Notes: generated by a model not told the origin, from the letters alone. 64,000 bases of DNA from Leucocoprinus leucothites (GCA_013368445.1 JAACJO010000002.1:2728001-2792000), one strand, 5' to 3'. Shown: positions 36,910 to 50,329, numbered from the stretch's first letter. Made by a program: numbers and translations.

Positions 36910-37302
36910 TTACTCCAGCCTCTTCCACCCTCATACAGTATGGCCCGCGTCCGAATCCCATCCAATCATCATCCCCCCACCCAACCCACCAACCTACCTA
37001 CCGGGGGGTCGGCCATCATAGGTACACTGTCGAACCCCTGGCCATAGTACTCCCCTGGTTGGTTTAGCAGGGAGATCGCCTAAGTGAACTTAGATGGACG
37101 AGCGGTCAGGGTAACGCAGCCCTCTATCGAGACCTTTCGCAGGGCGCCGGCGACCCGACTGATCTCCTAGCTCGCAAATACCTATGCTAAGGATGCGCCA
37201 ATCTCAGAAGAACCCTTGATCAACCAGGATAAGCAAGTGGTCCGCCCGAGATTGGTAGCTCGGCAGGTTGCTGGGTGCTGCCACCGCTGGTAGGGGACCC
37301 TT
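36910..37302. mobile_element. Putative short insertion (about 395 bp) within element C4
   Basis: This sequence is absent from C1, C2, C3, C5 and C6, where cttcttg is followed directly by ctacacaag. Both junctions carry cttg, consistent with a 4-bp target duplication, although the match is short. The interior has a hairpin with arms ccaatctc and gagattgg, separated by about 45 nt near 37,200-37,260. No transposase, poly-A tail or long terminal repeats were seen, so a non-autonomous element is the best guess; class unknown. Confidence 0.45.
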
Positions 37303-38446
37303 GCTTATACAAGGGACGAATCCTCGAATGTGAAGATCTTCAAGGATCCGAAGACTGCTACTACAAGTAGAACAACCACGACCTCTATTACTACCGAGCC
37401 CTCCGAAGGAACGAATGGCTGTCATGCCCGTGTTACTGCTAGCGAAAAGACCATGTCGTGGCGCGGTATTCATCGGTGAATGCATTGTTATTTCACGACC
37501 ACCATCGGGCTGACAGACTGTGCAGTTGTCACAGGGATGAGAAGACGTTAGAGATCAAGAAGCCAATAAAGCTAGAGCCACACATACAACGGTGGAACCA
37601 TCTGCGATAATGGGAGCATAAACACCAGGGAGATGGGTAAGTGAATACTGAGCTCCCATTGTGCACCTTTCTAGCTAATGACTCCATGCAGTCTTTGAAG
37701 ATGAGAAGGTTTCTAGCTTCGTATTCACATGAGAGCGCGCGGTTCGTCCCAAGTTTTAAGCCTTTTGAACAAGTCAAGCTCCGATACTATTATCCAACTT
37801 TAAGAAACCGCACGACGTCTCTGCTGGTTGTCGGATATAATTTCACCGACCAGGTAAGCCTGTGATGACCTTGAAGAATCACATTCGATGCTCAACATTG
37901 CTTGCTGATTTCAAGCATTTTCCATTGTCAGATCAACTATCTAATTCTTTATCTCTGATTCGAAACCCTCACTTCGCATCGGAATAATCACTGCTCAGAA
38001 CACGAGGAAATTCCCAGTATACAAGGACATCTCACCAAACCGATTTTTTAGCAGAACAGACGAAACATTCCCTGGCAAATCCCGATCATATCGGCCTCCA
38101 TGAAGTTGTTAGTCTGCGAGAAGACGCTGCTGCATTTAGGCGACCCTGCAGGCCAATGCCACAAGGAAGATGGATATATTCCAGGTCGTTGCCCAAGTTA
38201 ATGGCCACTCGACATTCACCGTACTAACCGCTCGCAATACCGTCGACAAGGAACGATATGGTATTCCCATCCCACTCCCAAACCTCCAGTCTCGCTCTCA
38301 CTGACAATCATCCATAACATCATCCATTCAGCACTCAGACCCTCTTCAACTCCCATACCAATGCTTGGATTCCAGGCCAAAGCTACGAGTTTCAATGTCT
38401 GCGCCGACTGGTCGCATCTTTATATAGCACCACCTATACTCAAATG

Positions 38447-38466
38447 CTGATGCTGATGCTGATGCT
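38447..38466. repeat. TGATGC microsatellite
   Basis: Tandem tgatgc units seen directly at the end of element C4; the corresponding place in C2 and C5 has only gatgatgttgatgctgcga-like sequence, so the repeat expanded in this copy. Confidence 0.8.
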
Positions 38467-38929
38467 GTGATGGACAGTGGTAAGTGCCTTGGGTGTTATG
38501 GTGGAAGGTACAGCCGTTTAACTCGATCCAACGGCTGACGAGGGTATACCATGGGTACGAGATGTATATTTTTTTGTGATTCTATATGTCTTTACTATCG
38601 GTAATCAACGAGGATTCTGCTGGTAAACGTCGATCGGGAAAGAGAGGGTGTTTCGGTGATTCTTGGATAACGACTGTTTATTATAGTTGAAAATAAACCC
38701 ATGAGCCTGTTTGATTTATTTGATCGACTCATCTCGGAACGCGATGCCCAAGTACTTGCCCCGTTCAGTCGAATTTGATTCACATTTCAACATTCGTAGG
38801 GCATTTATTAGTCCTATTTTTTCTGGGACTGGTCAAGGTTTGCGTAACTGAGTATAGCTTCATTTGGGGATCCCGTGGCGACCAAAAAAAAGTACATGCC
38901 ATAGATACCTAATTTGTCACTACTGTGAA

Positions 38930-39400
38930 AGTCTATCCCAGTCTTTATCAACGTCGTCTCATAATTATTCTTTATCTATACTTTCTCCCCACTCCTTCCC
39001 ATTTTTTTTTCGTGGGTTGAAATCCAGCATGGTCAGCATCGTATGCTTCCTGACCGCCAGTCCATTCCTGCACTCGACTAAGACCCAGAAAAGTAAGGAA
39101 TTGCTGCCCTCTTCCTTGAACCATTCATCTTTGAGTGAGAGATCAGTCTCCAAACTCTCCAACGCCCTGCGCCTACCAGCCAGAGGCCATGGATATCCCG
39201 AAATCTGACTGGCCAAGACCTGACATAAAACGTAGATGCCAGCTCTTTCCATCCGGCGACATGATGGTCCTGGATGCTTGACTCCGTACCAAGGTTCGGT
39301 GACCCTTTGCTCAGTTTGAATGCCCAAAACTCGTCTTGCATCGTCTGGCAGGGTTGCGAAAACAAATGAAATGGTGTAAAATTAATCTCCAGTATATGAT
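38930..39400 (-). pseudogene. Relic of an NLR WD40 C-terminus, U4-U5 spacer
   Basis: Same relic as at 17.9-18.5 kb: a decayed SPDG blade, VRFRDIHGLW in place of VRLWDTHGL, then SLKDEWFKEEGSNSLLFWV, corresponding to QDGWVKEEGSDSLLFWV of the live genes. The last motif is unusually well kept. Frames are broken. Confidence 0.7.
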
Positions 39401-39419
39401 TAAAACGATCATATGCGTA

Positions 39420-40786
39420 CCTTTACCTCACCAGCAAGTGTATCGGGCCTCCCCGACCGATGCGCCAAACTTTTCCTCGGGGCACTCAGAACTTCACCAG
39501 TAGTTCCGATATATTCTCTGCTTCCTCTTCTCCCACTCTTCCTAGCACACAAACACCTTAAACTCCTCACATCTGCTGATAAATGAGCCTGCACTGGGGC
39601 TGGTGTGTTTATCTATGTTGGAACTTGAGTTGACATATAGGTGATATGCGAGGGTGAGTGCGGAGTGGTAGGAAGAGTTAACATGAATACAGAGGGTATC
39701 CATGGGTCTCGCTCGATGCTTGCTACTGCTATCACCACCTTCTTCACTTCTTACCTCTGCAGATGCAAATGCGAAACGAGATGTGAAGGGTTTTAACGAT
39801 GCTAAAATGAGCATGGGGAGTACGTCGGATGATACGGAAGTTGGTTTATGCGACTTTGTGGTGCTGAATGCGGTGCCTGGTGTGGGTGAGGGTGAGGGTA
39901 AGGGAAGAGGCGAAGGTGCATCGGGTGCCGGTAATGTTGCTTCTTAAGCAGAAGCCGACGCTGAAGGAAGCTCGGAGGTTGTGGTAAGTGATAAAGGTGA
40001 TAGAGATGGATCGGAAGCGGCTGTGGCTGAGGCTGACGGATGATGTAGAGAGCCCTCGGAGATGACAAGAGTGGGTTCGTAGACCGTCGCTGTGGCAGCT
40101 GCGTCTGCAGGAGAAGCGTTTCTTACAGCCCCTTTGTCTGACCCGATGAGTGGAGCTTGTTCGGGTCATATTAAGCCTACAGGACGCAGCTTAGACAACC
40201 CGTCTACAAATGCGCTTTAGCCGAGTGACCCGCCCTTTGACCACATATATTAACTCACCCACGACAATTTGACGAGCATCCGTTGGTACCCTAGTCTTCT
40301 TCTTGGGTATATGCGCAGAATAGAGCTTACACAGCTCTATAAAATTGTCCCATCACCGTCCACGGTCAGTAAAAGCCATAAGATGGAGAGAAGAAAGATG
40401 AACGCACTGGCACCACATGCCTTTGTAACGTCTTCAACCTCGGCTTTTGGCTCTTTCTCACCAACGATATCCAAATGCTCGAGCGTGAGGTCTAAGGGTT
40501 TGAGCGCTGCGATCCGGTTTGGCAGTGGGTGGTTGTGCGGGGAGCTGTCTATTGATGGCCGGGCATATAACCTAATTATATGTTTCTCAGATACTCGCGA
40601 ATATTGGGAGAGGTAGGACGCACCGATCGTAGAATAACGAATGCAGTTTTTTCTACGAGTTCTCATTTTCACTTCAGACTCCACCTTATCTTCTCGTTCT
40701 CCGATAATGCTAGTACTGCCACCACCCACCTCGAGCCCCATATAATCCTCCAGTTCATGTAGTCGTTGCCATGAGCGGTTTGACAA
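39420..40786 (-). pseudogene. Relic of a VPS9-domain-like gene, U4-U5 spacer (5' half missing)
   Basis: The 40337-40786 frame keeps PNRIAALKPLDLTLEHLDIV and then TKACGASA. Downstream come VVGELIYVVKGRV at about 40,230 and an SSDVLPMLILASLK segment near 39,800 in the 39542-39814 frame, then LAHRSGRPDTLAGEVKVRI at 39,409-39,594. In the VPS9 family these correspond to the helical core and the TNPP region. The N-terminal and Pro-rich blocks present in the 20-kb and 52-kb copies are absent. Confidence 0.55.
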
Positions 40787-40989
40787 GAGAAGAATTTTTT
40801 ACGCATACAGCCAATTCGAACAAGATGTGTGAGCTTGGATCTGGTGACGCTAGATATGAGCGTGAAGGGAAAGGGAGTGGTGTTCGGTTTTTCCAACGAG
40901 TTTACGTTCTCGAGTGAAGGAGGGGAAAGCTGGGTTTCGGATACAGAGGGTGGAGAAATGTGGCTAGGAGATTGAGTGAAGGGGGGTCC

Positions 40990-41561
40990 GGGGGCTGAGC
41001 GCTGAATGCCTGAGGTTCGTCCAGTTGAATGTCGCTAGGGAGTTGCGTTCCATATCTCAATTTGCTCCCAAGGCTAAAATTTCAGAAAGTCGATGCGAGA
41101 GCGGAGCAAAGGAGCGCTCAGAGCAATCAGTAATGGTCTGATGTCGAGGTTCACAAAAATAAATACGTCAGCCTTTAATAGCCCATAATTATTGAAACGC
41201 CGAGCTCCGACCACAACGCCTAAACTTACGGTCAGCTGCTTCATCGGTTCTTCAATAGCTCTGATATTGCCTGTTACCACGCTCATATCCAGCAAGCAAA
41301 ACTACGTGCAGTCGCACTCAACGCAATCGCTCTCATACAAAACAGTGTTACTCGAGCCACACTGCTCGAACAGGTATCGACATCAGGAGCGATAATTGTG
41401 CCCGCAAGCCGCGAACACTAAATCTTTTCTCCGATCCAAGCACCATCGAGTGTTATCCCGATCGTTAATCGGATAGCAACTACAATCCATCCATCCCGAC
41501 GAAATCTAATAGTACAGAGTTAAAGTTCAAAGTCGAGCAGAAACATTCAAACAGCCCGTAG
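40990..41561. other. 3' flank of U5; no gene seen
   Basis: Matches the 3' flank of U2 (9,040-9,722). No supported gene. Confidence 0.5.
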
Positions 41562-44500
41562 TCATGTCGTATACTCTTTGTCAATACACTCTTCCCAATC
41601 CCTCCCATACTTGAATCTGCTGAAATCCAACTTAGTCGGTGCGACCCCGATTACAGCGATATTCCTCGGCTGCCACAACCTATCCCTGTGCTCGGCTGGA
41701 ACCCAAAAGAGTAACGAGTCGCTACCCTCTTCCTTGACCCATCCATCTCGGATGAGAGATTGATCTCCAAAATCTCCAATGCCCCCAACTAGTTCCTGTG
41801 CCTGCCCACTACAGAGACCATGGGTATTCCAAAGCCTGACTGTCGAAGGTAAACCATAATTTGTGGATGCCAACTTATCTCCATCTGGCGACATGATGAT
41901 CTTGAATGCTCGCCTCAGATCGTATCCGCGCCAGGGTCCAGCAACCTCTCTCCCAGTGTGAATATCCCAAACCCATATTGCACCATCGCCTGGGGATACA
42001 AAATGAATGAGACAGTCATCAGGTGAAACTGATAGGAATGTTGGCTGTTTAACAAATGGAGAACCCCATCTGTAAACTTCACCTCCTTCAAAAGGCCCCG
42101 CAATCTCTGTCCATGTTTTCGTCTCCCAGACTCGTAGTTGACACGATATCCCTGTGTCGTTTACCACTGATCCAGCTGATACAAAAAGCTGTCCACTGGG
42201 TGAGAATGCTGCCATTCTTCCCCACCAGGAAATCAAGTTTGGTGTTAAAGCAGCTGTGTTGAACAGGGAATGAGGGGTGAACTGTTCTTCTATAGAGTTT
42301 CGGTGGTGGCAATGAACAATAGCACCTGTTGTTGTGTGCTCGAGTACAAGAGCAGTCAAGGTATCAGGGGAAAGTAGAAGTTCCAGAGTTCTTGAGTTGG
42401 TGTTGCAACTCTTTGGGTGCGGTAGAGTCACTGTGGTATATGGTTCATCCAGCACATTGCCCCCCCAGATGCGTATCACATATCTCTCCTCTTCACCCCC
42501 CTCCACTGAACTATGCAGAACCAATTGATTATCACTTGGCACAAAGAAGAGGTTGAAGTGGCCTTCTTTGGCAGCATCAGTTATGACTAGACAGCAGCAG
42601 TTCATTCCGGTGTTCATGTCCCATATGTTGGCCACAGGAGGCTCATCACAATACCTATGTGTCATGAGGGACGCTATGTATCTGCCATCATGAGAGAAGG
42701 AAAGCATGACACTCTTGGTTTGGATAGGGTGACTAAGGTTTATAGGTTCACCAGTAGTTGTGTTCAAAAGTTTGATCTCGTCCTTGTAGCTCACCGCCAA
42801 TGTCTTACCACAAGGTGAAAACACTGGATTTACCCAACCAGCCAGGTTGTCATCAGTGGCAGAATCAATGGCATGTGAGGTGTGGCAATGATAGTCCCAC
42901 ATCCTGATAGTCCCATCATGATACCCCAGCAGAATTTTTCTGCTACCACATGACGGAGAGCCGCACTCTACCCCATTTGGTTCCTTGCCACAATAGACTA
43001 CATTGCCTGTGGTAGCATCAAACATCCTTACTGATGCTGTGCCATGAACACCAATAACCAAGTTATTGTTACCAGGTGAATATAATACACAAGACCCAAA
43101 GTCAGGACCTAGTGAAATGGTGGGCCCGGCCAGAGTACAAGTGTCCATCCTCCAGATGCATGCCATATAGACTTTCTCCTGTGTGCGAGTCACAACCAGT
43201 AGATATTTTCCATCTGGGGAGAATGCCAGGGAGGACCTGAAAGACCATTCACCAATGATATCCTGCTCAAGCACACATCTAAGAGGTCTTTCTGTCAAAT
43301 CCCATACTCTCAGAACCACAGGGTTCTTGCTTAGTGAAGCAAGAAAGTGTGCATTTGGCGACAATAAATAATAATTGTCTGATCTGGGGAGATCAAGTAG
43401 GGTGTGTGCCAGGGTGCCGGTACTCGCATCCCACAACTGGATGCGACAACAGCAATTCCAATGATCATAAGGTGGATCCCCATATCCTGATCTGGAAACA
43501 ATCATATGGCCATCCTTGGTATAAACAGCAGATGTAATCTTCTCCTCTGTGTCACCATGGAGGAGAGCAGAGCCGGGCCTCTCCGAAAAGTCTCCAAAAC
43601 AAAGGTGTTCCCTGCCACTTTCTACATCCCAGATCACCATCCCTTGTTTGCCATGTGCGGATACAAGGTACCTCCCATTGGGACTGAAGTCAAGGCTGTC
43701 TACCATAGATACATCCCTAGCAGACCGAATAAGTGGACCTGAGATTAAGATCCCCGTTGCAGAGTCCCAGATACATATTTTTCCATCCCAATCCCCAGAT
43801 GCAAATATTGTCTCATCCGGAGAAAAGGCAATCGCACCAATTGGTGCTTTATGGTACTCTGAAACAAAAACACACGGTGACCAATGACTAGGTTTGCCTG
43901 TATCAAGTGCGAGAAGTCGAGGAAATCCGGGCAGGAAATATTTGGCAACCAACGATTCTTCGGGAGCAAAGGGGAGGGCAGAGAGGTAGATGTGTGGGGC
44001 ACTTTGCATCATGGGGATGGTGAACGCCATGACGAATCGGAGGGCATCACGAACAAACTCGGTAAGGACTCCATCCCTCGCCTATGCAAAGAATGTCAGA
44101 AGTGCGACACAAGCAAGCGGACAGAGTACGCACGGTGATCCAATCAACGACCATCCTCAGGATCGGCACCACCCGGTGCATCTCCTTCAGTAGGCTCATT
44201 GCTTCGAGCCAGTATAGCAGCTTCTCCTTGAATACTACTCTCATGCCATCCATCAAGCATTCGTCAAATGCAGTGTGACGAAGGTGATCGGCCACAAAAC
44301 AGCACGAATATGAGAGGAGTGGCGGGATGCCAACCTCGACCTTGGTTTCGATATCAGGCACGTCCGCGTTCTTCAGACTCGATGTCTCCAGGCCGCAGAT
44401 GTTGAAGCGTAGCTGCTTTGACATGGTGGTCAGGCATAGTGCAGAGAGTTGTTGTTGCTGTTCTGGTTCTCTGATGGTAAACTCGTCCGGGCATCCCGGA

Positions 44501-46615
44501 GAGAGGAGGAAATCGACAAATGATTGGTGAACGAAGCGGAGGGTAGGGCCCTGGTCAATGACCGAGCGCATGCCATTACGGATGTATTCCAGCATTGAGC
44601 CAGTGACCACGGGGCTGATTGCGGCAAACTCGGAGTTGTGGAACGGTCGCTGAGCAAAAATCACTGCACCAACTACACACTTGAATGCCTCCATCTGCTT
44701 TCCATGAAGGTTCTTGAACGAGATCTTGAGGATATTCGCATATAGAGCGTATAACGACCCTTCTTCACCGCCTAATCCAAGCCCAGCGTCAATGTCCTCA
44801 AGCTGTGATTGAGGTTCACCAGCCTCGATAAAGTTGGCAATAGTCGTGGCCCAAATGAACACGCCTGCTGCACGTTGGGCCAGATGATTGGCTGTCTGGC
44901 GAGCCCAGTCCACAGGTAGTTCAGAGTATGCACTCGCAATATCCCCAAGACGACCCTCAAGGTACTTGCAGATATCGCTGGATGCTTCATTAGTGCCGAT
45001 AGAAACGTGGATGTGGGTGCTGATGGGTGAAATGCGTCGCTTGATATCGTCTTCTTCCCTGCTAGTAACCACGACCTTGAAATTCTTGGGGAGCTCCGAG
45101 TGCCATTGTTCAAGCGTCTTTAATAGAGTTTTGCGATCGTCTGATCGAGGCCCCTCGAGACCACCACATTCATCTGCGGCATCAATGACGACCACTACAG
45201 GCTGACGAAGCCGAACGGTACTCAGGTCGCCCCGCTTAGGCCTGACAATGGTTCGATGATGAGAGACGCGAAAAAGGAGCCGATGTCGGGAGTGTTGACA
45301 TCGAGCGTTTCGTCATCGATGCGCTTGAGTAAAGACGATCTCGCGGCTGGATATAAACGAGCAAGATCCCAACTGACGCGGCGCCAGAGTGCTCTTGTCG
45401 TCGAAGTAGTCGGTTTTGCGCGGTCGAATATGAAATACGACAGAAGTTCACCCCGGTTACGTAGTCGAGATATGATCGTAGATGCCAGGGCAGACTTCCC
45501 AACACCAGGGAAGCCTTTGATCCATATGATATTGCTGCTCTTGTTGTCGTGAAGCCTAGCGTCGACATCCGATAAAATTCCAACACGGGTATCTGGCATA
45601 CATTCTTTCGCTAGGGGGATAAACTCGAGGCCTTCCACGAGTGCCTTCTTCAACTTCCGTCCATCTGATATTGTAGCATTAGTAAGGAAGCGCAAGGGAA
45701 AAGGCCATAGGACACACCGTAAGAGTCGGGAAAGGATAAGGTTACTGCACCGGCAGGCTGAACGACACTTCCAATAATAGTCGAGTTATTGATCTGGAAA
45801 CCGCTTGCATTTGCGAAAAGACTAGGCGCATCTTCTGAGATCAGAGGCTTGTTTCAGCATGTGGTAGAGTAGTCATCAACGTTACGCACGATGTATAGCT
45901 CTGGGAGCCTGCAAATGACTTGCGGGGGTGATCGCACTGTTCAACGCATGTGAACGAGGATCCTGGCTATGTTGAGCTACTGTCTCAAATTGTGAGCATA
46001 ACTGGCCGCCTGAAATGGCTCTGAGGTGGACGCACTGGAATTGTCGTAGATGGAAACACTGGTACGACTGGTATCCTTCGCTTCTTCGGAGGTCCTGGTT
46101 GGGGCTTCATTATCGCTTGAGTTCCTGAAGCTCCGATCTGTCTCGCAAGCAGCTTGTTTGTTGATCTGAAGACTGTTCGTATTAGCAGAGGAACTGGGCG
46201 CATCTTCTGATATCAAGGGGATATTTCAGCAAATTCCTCGATCATAAGTAAAATGTTACGCACGATGTCGGTTTCCAGCAAGGACATGTATTTGCGATAG
46301 AGTAGCCATTGCCGTACTCTTCGACAAAACAATATCAGGAGGACGGCTCTCTAGTCGCACTATTTCCAAATGTAAGAACCACCGACAGGATGAGGAAGAG
46401 TACATACTTGGTCTACCGTCAGGGGATGCACTGGCAGTGCCCTCAGGGGGCGTTACGGCTCGAGTTTTACTAAGGAACCAATCCTTTGTCCTGTAAGTTG
46501 GTCGTCCACCGCTCAAAGTAAGGAAAACGTACCATAGTGGTTCGTGGTGGGAATAGCTGTTAGGCAAACTAGCGCATGTATCATTGCTTGACCAATAATA
46601 ACATATCCACAGCAT
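41562..46615 (-). pseudogene. NACHT-WD40 STAND paralog U5, single 1-nt frameshift in NACHT
   Basis: The WD40 exon 41562-44081 (2,520 nt) is fully open and follows the 52-nt intron 44082-44133. The NACHT exon 44134-45664 is 1,531 nt, one short: a C-run (G-run on the coding strand) at about 45,229-45,234 has one base fewer than in U2, separating P-loop and Walker B. The upstream 53-nt intron is 45665-45717. The 5' linker can be followed in frame from ATG 46,615 through several exons (SKTRAVTPPEG; SEEAKDTSRTS). One join, after SEPFQ, needs a GC..AG intron of 47 nt. The lesion is in a homopolymer, so a sequencing error is possible, in which case this is a functional gene. U2 is its closest relative. 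Confidence 0.87.
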
Positions 46616-46619
46616 TCAG

Positions 46620-47130
46620 GGGCAAATCATGTCACGTTTCCTCTCTGACAGTATCCCAGCACGTGTTTATAACTTGTTTTGTTATTATTGACGCGACTAC
46701 AATATCAAATATCAATGTCCCGGAATGAGAAGCTCATATGATATGGATCGGGCGATATCTATGTGAGTTATCAGTCCAAAGAGTCTAGTGTGGGGAAGTG
46801 CTGAGGTCTTGAAGGCTTCTGATGAATAGATAGGAAAGTATAGTTAGCCGCACGTCCGATGGCAAAAGAAGAGTAAAAATTCGAACCAGAAAATCGGTGT
46901 ATGGTGCACCTAGTGATCTCGAAGTTCCTCCTCCATGAGGCAGTCACCACTCCGTACGTGCTCTTGACAGCACCACATCGTATCCATATCCACGTCTCCA
47001 CCGCAACAGTTTCTATCCCTCCAGAGATGTCCGTGACCAAACTGCCGAACAGGTCGCCCCACGCTTACTGAAGGCTCATCGAGCCACTGCCATTGAAGGA
47101 AAGAATATATCGCCAGTAGAGTCAATGATA
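46620..47130. repeat. Conserved block upstream of U5 (P5)
   Basis: Counterpart of P1, P2 and P4, with the same cccagcacgtgtttat and cgaagttcctcctccatgag landmarks. Candidate promoter by position only. Confidence 0.5.
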
Positions 47131-47689
47131 GATATTACAAAAAGAGCGTACGTTATTTACGCACGGTGATAACAGGTGATACGCAGAGAAACCGAGTTAT
47201 AGTACCCTCTTGAGCACTGAAGACAAGACACGACGGAGATGAGGAACCCATATCCCGAGTCGCCCGGTTGGAGAGCTGTCGGATACGATGGGTAGGTGTG
47301 CTGAGAGAGCAAAGTGGTGATATTCAGGGTCCGCCAGTGCGCCCTGCACAAACACGATGAGATCTTGAGTTAGCGTCCAGGAAAACCTGTGCGGAAAAAG
47401 CGAGCATATCCGCACCTCAGGCTCGACCCCCAAGGCAAATACCAATATATCGCCGCTTCAACACTCGCCAACTACGTGTAGACTAGCTGACGCTACAGCT
47501 TTCATTATCGGTGACGAAAAGGAATGGGGAGCCCAAGTAGTTTTGACAGGCAACAGCGACGGTCGATCGTGAACTGGTGTCTCCACCAGTGACTGGACGT
47601 TGGAACAAAGGGGAATTTTGGAGTACCCTAGTGCGGGTGTCTGGGTGTTGTAGGAGTAAAGGAGAGCCGCAGGACGATAAACGGAAACC

Positions 47690-49370
47690 TTGTCGTGCTT
47701 CTGCTGTGTTTTCATATTAGGGTTTGCATGGAGAGGAAGCAATATAAATAAGCGCCTGTGTACCGTGTTACTGGTGGCACTATTTTTGAGCTCAAAGACA
47801 GGCCAAAGTCGTAGGATGTGATGTGCACGTTGAAGGACTGGTGTGCATCCACAGGCTAGCGAGTGGGTCAGCGGATGGCCCCAATAGCCTACGAATACCC
47901 TCAGCGTTCATATTTTAGGGCTCTGAAGACTGACGATGGTGCTTACTTTCCTAGTACACGTCCTGCTCCAATCTCTGTCCAAATCCCAACAGTCCTCGTT
48001 TCGCCCCTGCTGGATTCAGATGAATTTTTCGATTAAAGTTCCAAGGAAAGCTGCTTACCTTGATTTTCCAGGACCAACAGCGTTTAAGCTGAGCAAAGAA
48101 GCACATCAGGGGCGCTTGGTGAGTTGATTGATCGGTTTTCGTGATGTCATCACCGACACCCCCAGGTTTGCCTTGGCCACCGCCTTCTTGCCACACAAGA
48201 GACGAATCCTCGAATGTGAAGATCTCCTATGATCCAGTGACTATCGCTACAAGCATAACAGCCACAACCTCTTATGTGTACAAAATCCTCGAAGGAATGA
48301 AAGACCGCCGCGTTCACACTACCGCTGGCAAAAGGATTATGTTGGAGCGCAATAATGGTTGGCGAATGCAGTTGTTACCTTCATGATCACTTTTTATCGG
48401 GTTGACAGGCTGTGCAGTCTGTACGTGGATGGGCAGACACTAAATATCAAAAAGCCAACAAAACTGGAGCCACGCATACAACGGTGGAACCGTCTACGAT
48501 AACACCAGGGGGATGGGTAAGTGAGATGCCGCTCTCATCGTGGATCTCTCTAACCGAGAATTCTACGCAGCCTTTGAGGATGAGATTGTTATTGGCCTCG
48601 CATCCACGAGAGAGTGCGTGGTTCACCCCAGATTTCAAACCCATCGAACAACTCAAGCTCCGACGTTGTTGGCCAGCTCCAAGAAAACGTACAACGTCTC
48701 CATCGGTTATCGGATGTAATTTCTCCCACTAGGTAAGCCAGAGATAATCATGGGGACTCCCGAGTAATCAAAACACTTACTGACTTCAACCTATTTCCGT
48801 TGTCAGATCGGCCTCCCTAATACTTTGAATTCCTCACTTCGCATCGGACGAAGTTTTGTGTACGCCCTCTGGCAAGGCCATCATTGCTGAAAGCATGAGG
48901 AAACCCGAAGTGTAAGGACATCTCACCAAGCTAATTTTTGATCAGAACAGGCGAAATATTCCCTGGCCAAACCCTGGTCATTACTTTGCGAGATAACACC
49001 GCTGGGTCCAGGAAAGCCTGCAGGCCAACGCCACAACGTAGGTGGACTTATTCCAGGTCGTTGCTTCAGCTAATGGCCATTCGAGATTCACCTCGCCAGC
49101 CGCCTGCCATACCGCCGACAAGGAACAACATGACATCCCTCGTCCCACCCCAAATTTCCAATCTCCCTCTCACTGGCAAACCTCAATACATAACATCGCC
49201 CATCCAGCACTCAGACCCGCTTCGACCCTCGTACCAACTCCCGGATTCTAGGCTAACGCTACGAGATTCAATGTCTGCGCCGAACAAAAGCACCTTTATA
49301 TCGCACCACCTTCACCCAAATGATGATGTTGATGCTGCGATGGAGGGTGAGTGCCGGGTATTACAGTGAG
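47690..49370 (+). repeat. Spacer element C, copy 5
   Basis: Close match to C2 at an offset of about 31.83 kb. The 48141-48386 frame contains PPSCHTRDESSNVKISYDPV. The donor-like gatgggtaagtgagatg at about 48,512 and the acceptor-like ctacgcag near 48,570 are conserved. The 3' open stretch 48938-49369 (TLRDSMSAP near its end) is longer than in C2. Function unknown. Confidence 0.5.
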
Positions 49371-49679
49371 AGGTACAACCATTTGACTCAATCCGACGGC
49401 CGAAAAGGGTATACGATGGGTACGAGGCGCGCATCTGTTGTGGTTCCGTATGCCTGTACTACTGATAATTGGCGAGGATCCTTCCTAGTAAACTGAGATC
49501 GGGACAGAGAGGGAGTTATGGTAATCCTTGGATAATGGGTGTCTGTTGTAGTCGAAAATAAAACCACGAGTCTGGAGCCTGTTTAATTTATTTGATCGAT
49601 TCATCTCGGGACGCGATACCCAAGCACTTGCTCTGTTCACGCGAATTTGATCCACATTTCGACATTCGTAGACCATTTG

Positions 49680-50280
49680 TTACTCCCGCTTTACCTGAGA
49701 CTGGGCAAGATTTTGCTTAACTGAGTATAGCTTCAATTGGGGACCCCGCAGTGACCAAAAAAAGGACATGTCATAGATAGCTAATTTGTCACCACATTGG
49801 AAGTCTACCCCAGCTGTCATCGAGTTCGTCTTATTACCAGTCTTTGTCCATACATTCTTCCCACTCCCATATTTGAACGAGTCGAAATCTAGCATAGTCC
49901 GCGTCACATGCTTCCCGACAGCCAGTCCATTCCTGCACTCGACTAGGACCCGGCAAAGTAACGAATCGCTGTCTTCTACTTAGAACCATCTTGAGTGAGA
50001 GATCGATCTCCAAAATCTCCAATGGCCCCAACTGGCTCCTGCACCTACCCACCACAGAGGTCACAGGTATCCCGAAATCCGACTGTCCAAGACCCGAGAT
50101 AAAATGTAGATGCCAGCTTCCCTCCATCTAGCGACATGATGATCCTGGATGCTCGGCTCCATACCAAGGTCCGGTGACCCTTTGCTCAGTGTGAATACCC
50201 GAAACTCGAACTGCACCGCCTTGCAGGGCCGCGAAACGAATAAAATAATCATGGTGTGAAATTAATCTCCAGTATATGAT
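49680..50280 (-). pseudogene. Relic of an NLR WD40 C-terminus, U5-U6 spacer
   Basis: Duplicate of the 17.9-18.5 kb relic: an HHVARW-reading frame over the old SPDG blade, DSRISGYL, then PLEILEIDLSLK. Several frame changes are shared with the 18-kb copy, showing that decay began before the segmental duplication. Confidence 0.7.
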
Positions 50281-50329
50281 TCAAAACGACCATGCACGTA
50301 CCTTTACCTCGCCAGCAAGTGCATCAAGC

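Larger units (their letters stand above)
36840..38480 (+). repeat. Spacer element C, copy 4, interrupted by an insertion
   Basis: Starts with cctccgccttcttg at 36,896-36,909, is interrupted by about 395 bp of unrelated sequence, and resumes at cttatacaagggacgaatcc at about 37,303. Downstream landmarks (gatgggtaagtgaa near 37,630 and the following segment) are kept. A TGATGC microsatellite lies at 38,447-38,466. No intact frame. Confidence 0.55.

Noticed and set aside
36940..37260. Polymerase III A/B boxes (tRNA-derived SINE) in the 395-bp insert
   Set aside because: Weak matches (for example gcgtccgaatccc and tagctcggcagg) are in the wrong order and spacing for an internal promoter.
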